Assembly: GCA_016124855.1 (NCBI GenBank)
Contig: WGMX01000022.1
Coordinates: 1 to 48,667, forward strand
DNA from: Anaerolineaceae bacterium
GTDB taxonomy: Bacteria; Chloroflexota; Anaerolineae; Aggregatilineales; Phototrophicaceae
Length of the DNA stretch: 48,667 nt
Direction: 5' to 3'
In this document: positions 32,721 through 41,403 of the stretch, piece by piece
Layout of the letters: each line of letters begins with the position of its first letter
Numbering within the stretch: position 1 is the first letter of the stretch
Notes under the pieces: generated by a model
Told to the model about the DNA's origin: nothing
Seen by the model: the letters and a program-made list of their open reading frames with translations, nothing else
The model's database searches: none
Position numbers and translations under genes: made by a program

Positions 32721-35411
32721 TTATAACAAACCGAGTTCCTCGGCACGGTGTACCGCTGACCGGCGGTTGTTCACACCGAGCTTGGTATAAATGTTTTTGG
32801 TGTGGGTACGCAGGGTATTGAGCGACACGATGAGTTCTTGGGCGATGTCCGGTCCGTCAAGGTCAGTTCTAAGCAGGCGGAGCACTTCTAACTCTCGTTC
32901 GCTAAGTGGATCGGCCAAGCCTTGGTCAACAGGTGCGCTGTCTTCCACCTTACCGGACGCACTTAGCAGTTGATGGACAAACTCCGGCTGGATGCCCTGT
33001 TTCAAAGCCGTCTCCAGCAGGACGGTCATGGGTTTACCTTCATCCAGAAATATTCGGACGTAACCCTCCGGCTTTGCCAGTGTGAGTGCATCTTCCAGCG
33101 CTGCGAGAGCAGCCGGAGTCTCGCCTTGCATGTGGTGGGCCAACGCCAGAAGAATCAAGATTTCGATTGCAGGGCCATTTCTTCCACCATCTTTTGCAGC
33201 CTTTAACAGACGTTCCAGCAGGTTTATTGTCTCAAGATTGGATTGTTGATCAGTACGACCGCGTTGATATTGGGCTAAATGCACCCTTGCTGCGGTAATA
33301 TACTCGAACTCGCGTAGGTAGCTTATGTCGTTAGCAGCAGACAGACCATATTCGTGCATCCAGTCTATGGCTTCATCCAACTTGCCCTGCGCCAGCCAAA
33401 TTCGCGTCTTCAATGCCGTGATAGGACGCACATCTGGGGAAAAATCACCAATATACAACCGCCCGGCATCTTGAAGTAGATTAAGCGCGCCGTCCAAGTC
33501 CCCTTCAATCTCTCGTAAGCGCGCCATTGCCACACACCAGCGATAAGCGTTTTGTGGCAGTCCGGCAAGTTGGCCGAGGTCCTTACTTTTGGAGAGGTGC
33601 TGCGCTGCGGCACTCAGGTTGTTACGTTTGCGCTCGATTTCAGCCATGCCAACGTACATATCTGCCGCACCTCGCAGGAATGAGTCCCCTTGTGTCGCCA
33701 TGTGCAAACCGCGCTCATAGGTACGCATGGCCTCGCGCAGACGACCCTGTGCAATTCGCAAATCCGCGAGCGTAATCGAGCAGCCGAGCGCATCGGATAT
33801 GAACCCGATTCTTTGCAGCCGCGTCATACATTCAACATAGGAACGGTGTGCTGCCTCAAGCTCGCCGTACCTCCAATTGACAAGCCCGACGAATGCTACT
33901 GCCGCTCCACGACGTAGATGGTCATCCTCCGGCGTGAGGTCAAGTACCTGTCGGGCATAATCCATCGTGCTGACCAGATCATCCATAGTCAACGCAATTC
34001 CGGCGTGATACATGGCAATCGAGCCAGCTAGACCCTCAAATTCCTTGGCATCCACCACCACCATCTCAGTTTTGTCTACTTGTGGCTCTAACCATCGTTC
34101 AGCGTCCCTGAGACGTGTTTCCACGCCCTCAAGTCTGCCGCTTTGAAGCAGTACACCAGCATAGTGGACACTGAGAACAGGTCTATAACGCAGCACATCG
34201 TCTGGCAGTGATTGAAGCCAGCTCAGCATGGTCGCTTCTTGACGGGTTCTGCGTAGTGCAGGTAGAGCTAATTCGATTAAACGCGCCGCGCGTGCAAAAT
34301 CCTCGCCAGACAGGGCATGGCGAATCGCATCAGCCACTAAACCGTTTTGCTCGTACCACTCGCTGGCTCGTTGATGCAAAACACCGGCCTGATCGGGAAA
34401 TTCCGTCATTAGGTGCATCCGAAGAACTTCTGCAAAAAGATGATGATAGCGATACCAATGCCGTTGATTATCCAGCGGAATGAGAAAGAAATTACCGCGA
34501 TTCAGCGCCTCTAACCGTGCGTTACCTTCCTGCTGTCCTGTGACCGCATCGCACAAAGCGCCGTTCATCTGGTCGAGAATGGCGGTCTGGAGTAAGAAGC
34601 GGCGGACCGGTTCCGGCTGTCGTTCCAGAACTTCTTCTATCAAATAATCGACGATGTAATGATTATCACCGGCGAATGCCCGGATAAATTCGGCGATATC
34701 TTGATGACTCTGCATAGAAATCGCGGCTAATTGGAGTCCGGCAATCCAGCCTTCCGTTCGGGTTTCCAGCGCCGCAATGTCGTCCACGGACAGATGAAGC
34801 CCCATCACCTGATTGAGGAAATCAGACGCTTCGCCTTGCGAAAAACGCAAATCAGCAGCGCGTAATTCGGTCAACTGCTGCCGCGCCCGTAAGCGCGACA
34901 ACGGAATATTGGGGTCTTCACGGGTCGTGATAACCAGATGCATCCGGGGAGGCAGATGGTCAAGCAAAAAAGCTAGGGCGTTATCAATCGGCCTTGCATC
35001 AATCAGGTGGTAATCATCTAGCACAAGCATAAAATCACGCGGGATGGTGACGATTTCATTGAGCAGTTCGGTCAAAATCGCTTCGGCTGGCGGAGGCTGC
35101 GGGGATTGCAGGACAGCCAACACACTTTCGCCAAAATGAGGTGCTATTGTCTGAATCGCTGCGACCAAGTACGTCAAAAACCGTGAAAGATCATTATCGC
35201 CTTCATCCAAGGACAGCCAAGCAGTGGGATGTTGGTATGCGGTAATCCATTCACTAATCAGCGTCGTCTTACCAAAACCGGCGGGAGCCGAGATGAGGGA
35301 GAGTTTACCGGATTGTCCTTCATTCAACCGTTCAATTAGCGGGCGACGGAGGACGACCTTTGTCCGGGGTGGAGGAATATAAAGTTTAGTGGATAACACA
35401 GGTGTAATCAT
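32721..35411 (-). CDS. MalT-like LuxR-family ATPase regulator (LAL type)
   Basis: This is an 896-residue transcription regulator. The start TKLYIPPPRTKVVLRRPLIERL is characteristic of MalT-like proteins, followed by Walker A SAPAGFGKTT (about 41-50) and Walker B VLDDYHLID (about 129-137). A long helical TPR-like region fills 350-820, and a C-terminal GerE helix-turn-helix (LSERELEVLRLLRTDLDGPDIAQELIVSLNTL) ends the protein. In the MalT model ATP and an inducer drive oligomerisation and promoter activation. It is a different subtype from the regulator at 2316-4667. It lies just upstream of the membrane-protein run and is a candidate activator of it. Confidence 0.9.
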   Translation of the reverse strand: MITPVLSTKLYIPPPRTKVVLRRPLIERLNEGQSGKLSLISAPAGFGKTTLISEWITAYQHPTAWLSLDEGDNDLSRFLTYLVAAIQTIAPHFGESVLAVLQSPQPPPAEAILTELLNEIVTIPRDFMLVLDDYHLIDARPIDNALAFLLDHLPPRMHLVITTREDPNIPLSRLRARQQLTELRAADLRFSQGEASDFLNQVMGLHLSVDDIAALETRTEGWIAGLQLAAISMQSHQDIAEFIRAFAGDNHYIVDYLIEEVLERQPEPVRRFLLQTAILDQMNGALCDAVTGQQEGNARLEALNRGNFFLIPLDNQRHWYRYHHLFAEVLRMHLMTEFPDQAGVLHQRASEWYEQNGLVADAIRHALSGEDFARAARLIELALPALRRTRQEATMLSWLQSLPDDVLRYRPVLSVHYAGVLLQSGRLEGVETRLRDAERWLEPQVDKTEMVVVDAKEFEGLAGSIAMYHAGIALTMDDLVSTMDYARQVLDLTPEDDHLRRGAAVAFVGLVNWRYGELEAAHRSYVECMTRLQRIGFISDALGCSITLADLRIAQGRLREAMRTYERGLHMATQGDSFLRGAADMYVGMAEIERKRNNLSAAAQHLSKSKDLGQLAGLPQNAYRWCVAMARLREIEGDLDGALNLLQDAGRLYIGDFSPDVRPITALKTRIWLAQGKLDEAIDWMHEYGLSAANDISYLREFEYITAARVHLAQYQRGRTDQQSNLETINLLERLLKAAKDGGRNGPAIEILILLALAHHMQGETPAALAALEDALTLAKPEGYVRIFLDEGKPMTVLLETALKQGIQPEFVHQLLSASGKVEDSAPVDQGLADPLSERELEVLRLLRTDLDGPDIAQELIVSLNTLRTHTKNIYTKLGVNNRRSAVHRAEELGLL

Positions 35412-35545
35412 GGAGCAAGTATATCCACTCTTGATAAGTGGCTCAACAGGGCATTCAGCAGCCAGATTGAGGATAAGGTTGCCTCATCCCTGTATCGGCG
35501 GACACACGCCTTACTCCTACCCATTTGTGACCTGTCTAGAGGCCG

Positions 35546-36643
35546 TTAGATTGAGTTTAGCTGCGGTTGAGGGTGTTTATCGCTGGCGGGCAGCAGATGA
35601 AAATCCTGCAAGCCGACCCATACGGGCGAGTTCCGCTCGATTGCCAGCGAACGGACTTTTTCGGGGCTGAGCAGCACCTGTATCGGCTCGAAGTTCGGGT
35701 CATCTAAACGGACAACGACGCGCTCGAACGGCCCGGCGAATCCGACCTGTTGTACGACTCCGCGACCGACCAACTGTCCCTGCAAGTCTTCCTGCTTAAG
35801 CGCCAGCTCGACTTCTTCAGGACGAATCAGCAGTTCAACCGGCTGACCGGAAAGATGATCGGTTTGCGGCGGCGCGATTAAGCTGGTCTTGCCAAGGTAG
35901 ACATGGGTGCCGTTGCGCTGGCCGGGTAATAGGTTGGCTGCACCGAGGAAAGTAGCAGCGAAACGCGTTTGTGGACGGCGGTAAAGGGTGTTAGGCGTGC
36001 CGACTTCCAGCAGCTTTCCCCCTTCTATGATGCCGATGCGATCGGCCAGCTCAAAAGCCTCGTCCTGATCGTGTGTGACGAGGATGGTGGTTACATTGAG
36101 CGCCCTCTGGATTTCGCGCAAGTTCTGGCGCAGTTGGGCACGGATTTTGACATCCAACGCGCCGAACGGTTCATCTAAGAGCAGGACGCTCGGCTCGTAA
36201 GCCAAAGCCCGCGCGAGGGCGACGCGCTGCTGCTGACCGCCGGAGAGCTGCCACGGCATCCGGTCGCCGAGGCCATCTAAGCCGATAAGCTGCAAGAGTT
36301 CACCCACACGCTTGTCAATCACCGCGCGCGGCTGTTTGCGAATATCTAAGCCGAAGCCGATATTCTGCGCCGTGTTCATCTGACGGAACAATGAATAATT
36401 CTGAAAGACGAAGCCGGTGTTGCGCACCTGAGGCGGCAAATCGGTCACATCGCGCCCATCCAACGAAATGCGTCCGCAGTCCGCAGGCAGTAATCCCGCA
36501 ATCATGCGTAACAGTGTGCTTTTACCGCTGCCGCTTGCACCAAGCAGGACGAACAATTCACCGGTTTCAATTTCGAGCGATACATTCTCGACGATGGTTT
36601 GCTTGCCGTAAGTTTTGGTAATGTTATCCAATATGATTGACAT
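35546..36643 (-). CDS. cysA: Sulfate ABC transporter ATP-binding protein
   Basis: This 365-residue protein powers sulfate/thiosulfate import. Walker A is GASGSGKST (about 36-44), the Q-loop FQNYSLF, the ABC signature LSGGQQQRVALARAL, and Walker B VLLLDEPFGALD. The C-terminal about 130 residues form a TOBE-like regulatory domain. Its ATG overlaps the cysW stop by 20 bases. It is the last gene of the sulfate uptake unit, with only a weak hairpin (TGAGG/CCTCA near 35468-35486) downstream. Confidence 0.93.
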   Translation of the reverse strand: MSIILDNITKTYGKQTIVENVSLEIETGELFVLLGASGSGKSTLLRMIAGLLPADCGRISLDGRDVTDLPPQVRNTGFVFQNYSLFRQMNTAQNIGFGLDIRKQPRAVIDKRVGELLQLIGLDGLGDRMPWQLSGGQQQRVALARALAYEPSVLLLDEPFGALDVKIRAQLRQNLREIQRALNVTTILVTHDQDEAFELADRIGIIEGGKLLEVGTPNTLYRRPQTRFAATFLGAANLLPGQRNGTHVYLGKTSLIAPPQTDHLSGQPVELLIRPEEVELALKQEDLQGQLVGRGVVQQVGFAGPFERVVVRLDDPNFEPIQVLLSPEKVRSLAIERNSPVWVGLQDFHLLPASDKHPQPQLNSI

Positions 36644-37454
36644 GGGATGCCTGCTCCCTCACAATACTGCGCCGTAGCAGACGCATCACAATTAATACAA
36701 CAATAGCGGTGATTCCCAGTAAAAGCGACATGCTGTAAGCGCCGACAGTATTCCGGTCATTCAAAGCGCGGAAAACAAACATGGTCGCTGTTTCAGTCTG
36801 ACCCTCGATGCCTCCGCCGACTACAGCGACTGCACCGAATTCACCCAGTGCCCGCGCCAGCGTCAAGACCACGCCGTACATAATGCCCGGCCAAATGTTG
36901 GGCAGGATGATACGGCGAAAAGTCAACCACTGGCTGGCACCCATCGTGTAGGCGGCGGCTTCCGGTTCGGTATCTAACGTTGCCAGAACAGGGCCGACTT
37001 CGCGGGTGACGAAGGGCAGCGAGACAAAAGTTTTCGCTAACAGGATGCCGGGTAAAGCGAATACGATGGGGAATACAGTCGGTGAGAACCACCCATCCCG
37101 CCCAAAGAGAACGATGAGACTATAGCCTGCGATGACCGGTGAAAAGACAAATGGAATATCAACCAAGATGTTAAGAAAACGCCGACCACGAAAACGCTGA
37201 CGTGTCAGCACCCACGCGATGACGACACCGAAAATAGTGTTCAGCAGCACCGCGCCTAAAGTCATCAAAAAGGTGACTTGCAAGGCATGAATGACATTGG
37301 GTTCGCTAAGGGATGTGATGACCGGTTGGAAGCCATTGGCAAGCGCTTTTTGGACGATGGTCACAATCGGCGCGAGCAGCAGCACCGCGATATACAGCAG
37401 CGCGGTACCGAGTACAAAGAAGTGAAGCGGTTTACGCGGGGTAATCTCACGCAT
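36624..37454 (-). CDS. cysW: Sulfate ABC transporter permease CysW
   Basis: This 276-residue inner-membrane subunit has six helices. The EAA-type loop is EPEAAAYTMGASQWLTFRRIILPNIWPGI, and ALGEFGAVAVVGGGIEGQTET is the CysW hallmark. The ATG at 37454 overlaps the cysT stop by 8 bases and is preceded by GGAG; an open extension to 37478 is less likely. It partners CysT in the pore. Confidence 0.92.
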   Translation of the reverse strand: MREITPRKPLHFFVLGTALLYIAVLLLAPIVTIVQKALANGFQPVITSLSEPNVIHALQVTFLMTLGAVLLNTIFGVVIAWVLTRQRFRGRRFLNILVDIPFVFSPVIAGYSLIVLFGRDGWFSPTVFPIVFALPGILLAKTFVSLPFVTREVGPVLATLDTEPEAAAYTMGASQWLTFRRIILPNIWPGIMYGVVLTLARALGEFGAVAVVGGGIEGQTETATMFVFRALNDRNTVGAYSMSLLLGITAIVVLIVMRLLRRSIVREQASHVNHIG

Positions 37455-38295
37455 GGCGGCGCGACTCCACCACATCAACCGTCAGCGTAATGACGAAGGC
37501 AATCAACAGCAGCACGACCGATACGGCGCTGGCGGCCTGCATATTGCCACCTTCGACCTGTCCATACAGATAAACGGTTGCCACCTGTGGGCGAATAGCG
37601 ACGATGACGATTGCACCAAATTCACCCAAAGCGCGGGCGAAACTCAGCAATCCTCCGGTCACGACAGCCGGACGAATCGCTGGAAATATGACGCGGCGAA
37701 AAGTATACCAATCCGACGCGCCGAGGGTTTGGGCGGCATCTTGTTGATTTGGTTCGAGTGTTAACAAGACCGGTTGTACGGCACGGATGACAAAAGGATA
37801 ACCCACAAATAAGAGCGCGATGACGATGCCGGGGGGTGCAAATAGAAGTTTTATACCAAGCTGCTTGTCGAAGAAGCTGCCGATTGGTGTTTGCGGCCCG
37901 TAAAGCAAAACCAGCATCACACCTGTGACCAGCGTGGGAATAGCAAAGGGAAGATCGACCAATGTATTCAGAATTTCTTTGCCGGGGAAACGATAACTCA
38001 CCAGCACATAAGCGGTCAGTGTTCCCATGATGACATTGATTACGGTCATGAGGGCGGCTGTCCACAACGTCAACCAAATGGCGTTAAGTGCCGCCGGTCG
38101 AACCAGACTCGACCAGAATAAATCCCAACCGGAACGCAAGCCCTCAACATTCACGACGATGACTGGCACGGCAACGAAGGCCGCCAGATAGGTGACGGCG
38201 GCCAAACGCAGTCCCCACTTACCCCATGCGGGTTGGATACGGCGCTCCGCTAGGCTTATTTCGCCGGTCGAATTTAACGGATAAGATGTCATCAT
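37447..38295 (-). CDS. cysT: Sulfate ABC transporter permease CysT
   Basis: This 282-residue inner-membrane subunit has six helices. The loop EPNQQDAAQTLGASDWYTFRRVIFPAIRPA contacts CysA; FARALGEFGAIVIVAIRPQVATVYLYG is the CysT-type ending. It sits 90 bases downstream of sbp, with a hairpin in the gap that may set the ratio of binding protein to permease. Confidence 0.92.
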   Translation of the reverse strand: MMTSYPLNSTGEISLAERRIQPAWGKWGLRLAAVTYLAAFVAVPVIVVNVEGLRSGWDLFWSSLVRPAALNAIWLTLWTAALMTVINVIMGTLTAYVLVSYRFPGKEILNTLVDLPFAIPTLVTGVMLVLLYGPQTPIGSFFDKQLGIKLLFAPPGIVIALLFVGYPFVIRAVQPVLLTLEPNQQDAAQTLGASDWYTFRRVIFPAIRPAVVTGGLLSFARALGEFGAIVIVAIRPQVATVYLYGQVEGGNMQAASAVSVVLLLIAFVITLTVDVVESRRHA

Positions 38296-38332
38296 GCCTT
38301 TAGATTATAAGTCTACTTACAGTATATAGAGA

Positions 38333-38353
38333 GGGACAGCCCATCGCTGTCCC
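38333..38353 (-). other. Intercistronic hairpin between sbp and cysT
   Basis: Perfect 8-base arms GGGACAGC (38333-38340) and GCTGTCCC (38346-38353) with a 5-base loop. There is no T tract on the minus strand, so it is more likely an mRNA-stabilising structure than a full terminator. Confidence 0.6.
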
Positions 38354-38385
38354 CCGGTTGTCCTACTGGAAACGCTGTTAAAGCC

Positions 38386-39465
38386 TTAGCCCTTGATGTC
38401 GCTAATGATTTTGGTGATGCTGCCCTCGTCACCAAAGAAAGTCTTACGCGCGTCAGCCCACGTCTTGAATTCCTCAATCGTGAATGGGTCAGCGATGGGC
38501 GGAAAAACCAGCGCCTCCGCATCAGCAGGGGCATCGGCGGCGGGTGTCGCTTCAACATTGACATTGAACTGTTTGGCAACATCGGCATTCACCGGACGGA
38601 AACCATGCTGTGCGAAAATCGTTTGGCCCTCAGGTGACCACAGAAAATCGAGGAAGCCCTGTGCCACTTCGCGCGTACCATGCTGATCGACATAGGTATC
38701 GACCAGAGCCACCGGATTTTCGATGAGAATGGTCGATGTCGGATACACAATTTCGAATTCACCACCGGCTTGCAGACCGGCATAAACTTCATTTTCATAG
38801 GTGATGGCAACATCACCCACGCCATTTTCAAAGGTCAAAAAGCTCTCGCGACCGTCTTTGTCGAAGGCCACCACGTTGGTAATGAGCTTAGTGATAAATT
38901 GGGTTGCGCCCTCATCGCTGGCATCGAAGCCCGTCACTTTTCCACGACGTGCCGCGCCGTAAGCCGCGAGGATATTCCACTGTGCGCCACCGCTGGTCAC
39001 CGGATCAGGGGTCACAATTTGCAGGCCATCCTGTGCCAGATCAGCCCAATCTGTGATGCCCTTCGGATTGCCGGGGCGAACGACCAGCACCACTTCCGAG
39101 TTGGTAGCAAAGCCTTTATAGTCATTGGCTTGCCAGTCATGCGTGATTACACCTGCGTCTACCAAACGCTGCACATCGGGTTCGATAGAAAGATTGACAA
39201 TGTCGGCATCAAACCCACCAGCCACCGCCCGCGATTGCGAACCGGACGCGCCGTACGACTCAAGAATCTGGACTTGTTGATTCTTCTCTTGCAACCACTT
39301 GGCTTGGAAAGCCGGAATGATGTCGCCGAACGCTTCACGCGGGACGGCATATCCAACCAGCTTCAGGCTGACAGGCGCGGGCGCATCCTGAGCGGCAGCA
39401 GGCGCGGCGAGCATGCCGCTAATCAGGGCTAACAAAATGGCGATAAACCGAACAGAGTGTTTCAT
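38386..39465 (-). CDS. sbp: Sulfate/thiosulfate-binding protein
   Basis: This 359-residue exported binding protein has a signal peptide of about 25 residues ending in AAPAAA-QD. Recognisable family segments are KLVGYAVPREAFGDIIPAFQAKW, ESYGASGSQSRAVAGGFDADIVNLS (sulfate contacts), PDPVTSGGAQWNILAAYGA and AITYENEVYAG. I choose the ATG at 39465 because AAGGAG lies 9 bases upstream; another ATG is 6 bases further up. A cysteine-rich leader ORF ends 59 bases before it, suggesting cysteine-responsive control. Confidence 0.93.
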   Translation of the reverse strand: MKHSVRFIAILLALISGMLAAPAAAQDAPAPVSLKLVGYAVPREAFGDIIPAFQAKWLQEKNQQVQILESYGASGSQSRAVAGGFDADIVNLSIEPDVQRLVDAGVITHDWQANDYKGFATNSEVVLVVRPGNPKGITDWADLAQDGLQIVTPDPVTSGGAQWNILAAYGAARRGKVTGFDASDEGATQFITKLITNVVAFDKDGRESFLTFENGVGDVAITYENEVYAGLQAGGEFEIVYPTSTILIENPVALVDTYVDQHGTREVAQGFLDFLWSPEGQTIFAQHGFRPVNADVAKQFNVNVEATPAADAPADAEALVFPPIADPFTIEEFKTWADARKTFFGDEGSITKIISDIKG

Positions 39466-39524
39466 GTGCATATTCTCCTTAAACTCAAATCCCGACAAGA
39501 CGATTGATGACTGAAAACGATGAA

Positions 39525-39623
39525 TTAGCGACAGCCACAACAAGCAATATGGCTATGACAACACATCACTTCATCCACGCGGAACGGCGGCACAATCGAC
39601 ATGCGGACGGAGTAGAGATGCAT
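39525..39623 (-). CDS. Cysteine-rich leader peptide before sbp
   Basis: A 32-codon ORF begins 4 bases after the sat stop and ends 59 bases before sbp. The second half reads FRVDEVMCC and then HSHIACCGCR, with cysteines at 21, 22, 28, 29 and 31, all encoded by TGT. AAAGGG lies about 10 bases before the ATG; an internal ATG at codon 8 is also possible. Five cysteines in eleven residues ahead of a sulfate-uptake gene suggest a leader that measures cysteinyl-tRNA supply, as in polycysteine leaders reported in mycobacteria. No T-tract terminator follows. The stretch GATGAA in the ORF can pair with TTCATC just after it, but the mechanism is unclear. Confidence 0.6.
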   Translation of the reverse strand: MHLYSVRMSIVPPFRVDEVMCCHSHIACCGCR

Positions 39624-39627
39624 TCAG

Positions 39628-40821
39628 CTAGACCCTTTCTGTTTGTTGAACACCGCGCATCAGGACGCGGCTGACCTCGGGACGGGTAAATTCCTCTGGC
39701 AGCAGTTCGCCGCGCGAGAGTTTTTCACGCACCTGCGTGCCGCTGAGGACAACGTGCTGGCTCTTATCATGCGGGCAGGTCTTGGAACTGACCACCTGTC
39801 CGCAAGCCTTACAATAGAAAGTATGCTCGAAGAACAGCGGCGTGATGTCCAGTTCTTGCGGAGTGAATTCGTCAAAGATGAGGTGGGCATCATACGTGCC
39901 GTAGTAATTACCAACACCGGCATGGTCACGACCGACGATGAAGTGGGTGCAGCCGTAATTCTTGCGGGCGATAGCGTGGAAAATGGCTTCACGCGGGCCA
40001 GCGTAACGCATCGCTGCCGGAAACACACCGAATAGTACGCGCGAAGCCGGATAATAGGAAGACAGGATTGCTTGGTAGCTCTCGACACGCACAGCCGCCG
40101 GAATATCATCCGATTTGGTTTCACCGACTAACGGATGAAGCAGCAAACCGTCAACAATTTCCAGCGCGGTCTTCTGGATGTATTCATGCGCGCGGTGAAT
40201 CGGGTTGCGCGTCTGGAAGCCGACGATGCGCCGCCAACCCCGTTCAGCGAATATCGCGCGGGTCTGGGCAGGTGTAAAGCGCAGGTCAGCGAATTCGGTC
40301 TGGGCACGCAGCGGCAGATCGATAACATCGACTGAACCGGCGAGCAGCACGTCACCTTGCTTATACAAGCGGGCAACACCCGGATGTTTCTCATCGGTGG
40401 TGCGGTAGACGTTCTGTGCTTCGTCCTCGCGGTCATAAGTGTATTTCTCGGTGACATCGAGGATAGCCAGCAGGCGTTCGCCGCCATCAGCTTGCTCAAC
40501 TAGAGCAACTGCCTGTCCAACTTGGATACGTTCAGCTTGCTCGGCTGTAATGGCGAGTGTGACCGGAATTGTCCACGGCAGGCCGTTAGTCAAATGCATA
40601 TCATGGACGACGGATTTGTAATCCGCCTCGCCCATAAATCCGGTTAAAGGACTGAGGCCGCCGGTGGCGATCATTTCCAGATCAGCCAGATTAAGGTCGC
40701 TGAGAATGATGCGTTCCAAACCGTCAGCGCGTTCGATGGCGGCTTGTCGTGCGTCGCCGGTTAATTGGCGATTGATGAGTGTGCCGCCGTGAGGGGCGAT
40801 TTGCGGAAATACTTTGGTCAT
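39628..40821 (-). CDS. sat: Sulfate adenylyltransferase (ATP sulfurylase)
   Basis: This 397-residue single-chain enzyme makes APS from sulfate and ATP. The active-site motif is FQTRNPIHRAHEYIQK, followed by GVFPAAMRYAGPREAIFHAIARKNYGCTHFIVGRDHAGVG, split here by family convention into HXXH and GRDHAG motifs. The C-terminus has a zinc-ribbon-like CKACGQVVSSKTCPHDKSQH. This is the homo-oligomeric Sat/MET3 type rather than CysDN. It overlaps cysC by 4 bases. Confidence 0.95.
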   Translation of the reverse strand: MTKVFPQIAPHGGTLINRQLTGDARQAAIERADGLERIILSDLNLADLEMIATGGLSPLTGFMGEADYKSVVHDMHLTNGLPWTIPVTLAITAEQAERIQVGQAVALVEQADGGERLLAILDVTEKYTYDREDEAQNVYRTTDEKHPGVARLYKQGDVLLAGSVDVIDLPLRAQTEFADLRFTPAQTRAIFAERGWRRIVGFQTRNPIHRAHEYIQKTALEIVDGLLLHPLVGETKSDDIPAAVRVESYQAILSSYYPASRVLFGVFPAAMRYAGPREAIFHAIARKNYGCTHFIVGRDHAGVGNYYGTYDAHLIFDEFTPQELDITPLFFEHTFYCKACGQVVSSKTCPHDKSQHVVLSGTQVREKLSRGELLPEEFTRPEVSRVLMRGVQQTERV

Positions 40822-41372
40822 GAGGCTTTTTCTACTTCCAATGCTGGGATCAAATGATGCGATTCGAGGTAATCAATGATTTTGCCGACGCTCTGTTCAA
40901 GCGTTTCTAAATCGGTATGCAGGACAATTTCAGGATTTTCCGGCGCTTCATAAGGATCATTGACACCGGTAAAACCCTGAATTTGTCCGGCAAATGCTTT
41001 AGCGTACAACCCTTTTACGTCCCGTGCGGCGCAGACTTCCAACGGTGCATTAACATATACTTCAATGAAGTTGGTGGTTAATTCGCGCACTTTAGCGCGG
41101 GCTTCGCGGTAGGGTGAAATGAAGGACGCGACCACACCGACACGATTGCGCGACAGTAAACGGGCGACGAAGCTGACGCGCTCGATGTTCTTGTCGCGGT
41201 CTTCTTTGCTGAAGCCGAGGTCACGGGTCAAGCCTTCGCGGACGGTGTCGCCATCCAGCCGTTCGATGAGCAGGCCGCGCTGCTGAAATTCTTTTTCCAG
41301 CGCGACGGCAACGGTGGTTTTGCCCGCGCCCGAAAGTCCTGTTAGCCAGAGTGTAAAGCCTTGTTGAGTCAC
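40818..41372 (-). CDS. cysC: Adenylylsulfate kinase
   Basis: This 184-residue cytoplasmic kinase phosphorylates APS at the 3' position to give PAPS. The P-loop is GLSGAGKTT at 12-20, RLDGDTVREGLTRDLGFSKEDR is the APS-binding stretch, and FISPYREARAKVRE is the catalytic serine region. I start at GTG 41372 because AGGAG lies 10 bases upstream and the protein then begins MTQQGFTLWLTG as in the family; the open frame to 41444 enters the sulfotransferase gene. PAPS is not needed by an APS reductase, so its main consumer may be the adjacent sulfotransferase. Confidence 0.93.
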   Translation of the reverse strand: MTQQGFTLWLTGLSGAGKTTVAVALEKEFQQRGLLIERLDGDTVREGLTRDLGFSKEDRDKNIERVSFVARLLSRNRVGVVASFISPYREARAKVRELTTNFIEVYVNAPLEVCAARDVKGLYAKAFAGQIQGFTGVNDPYEAPENPEIVLHTDLETLEQSVGKIIDYLESHHLIPALEVEKAS

Positions 41373-41403
41373 AGTTCCAATTTCTCCTCTAGTAGTGTTT
41401 CGT

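Noticed and set aside
38680..39432. Plus-strand ORF of 250 codons opposite sbp
   Set aside because: Antisense shadow of the well-supported sulfate-binding protein gene; no domain pattern.
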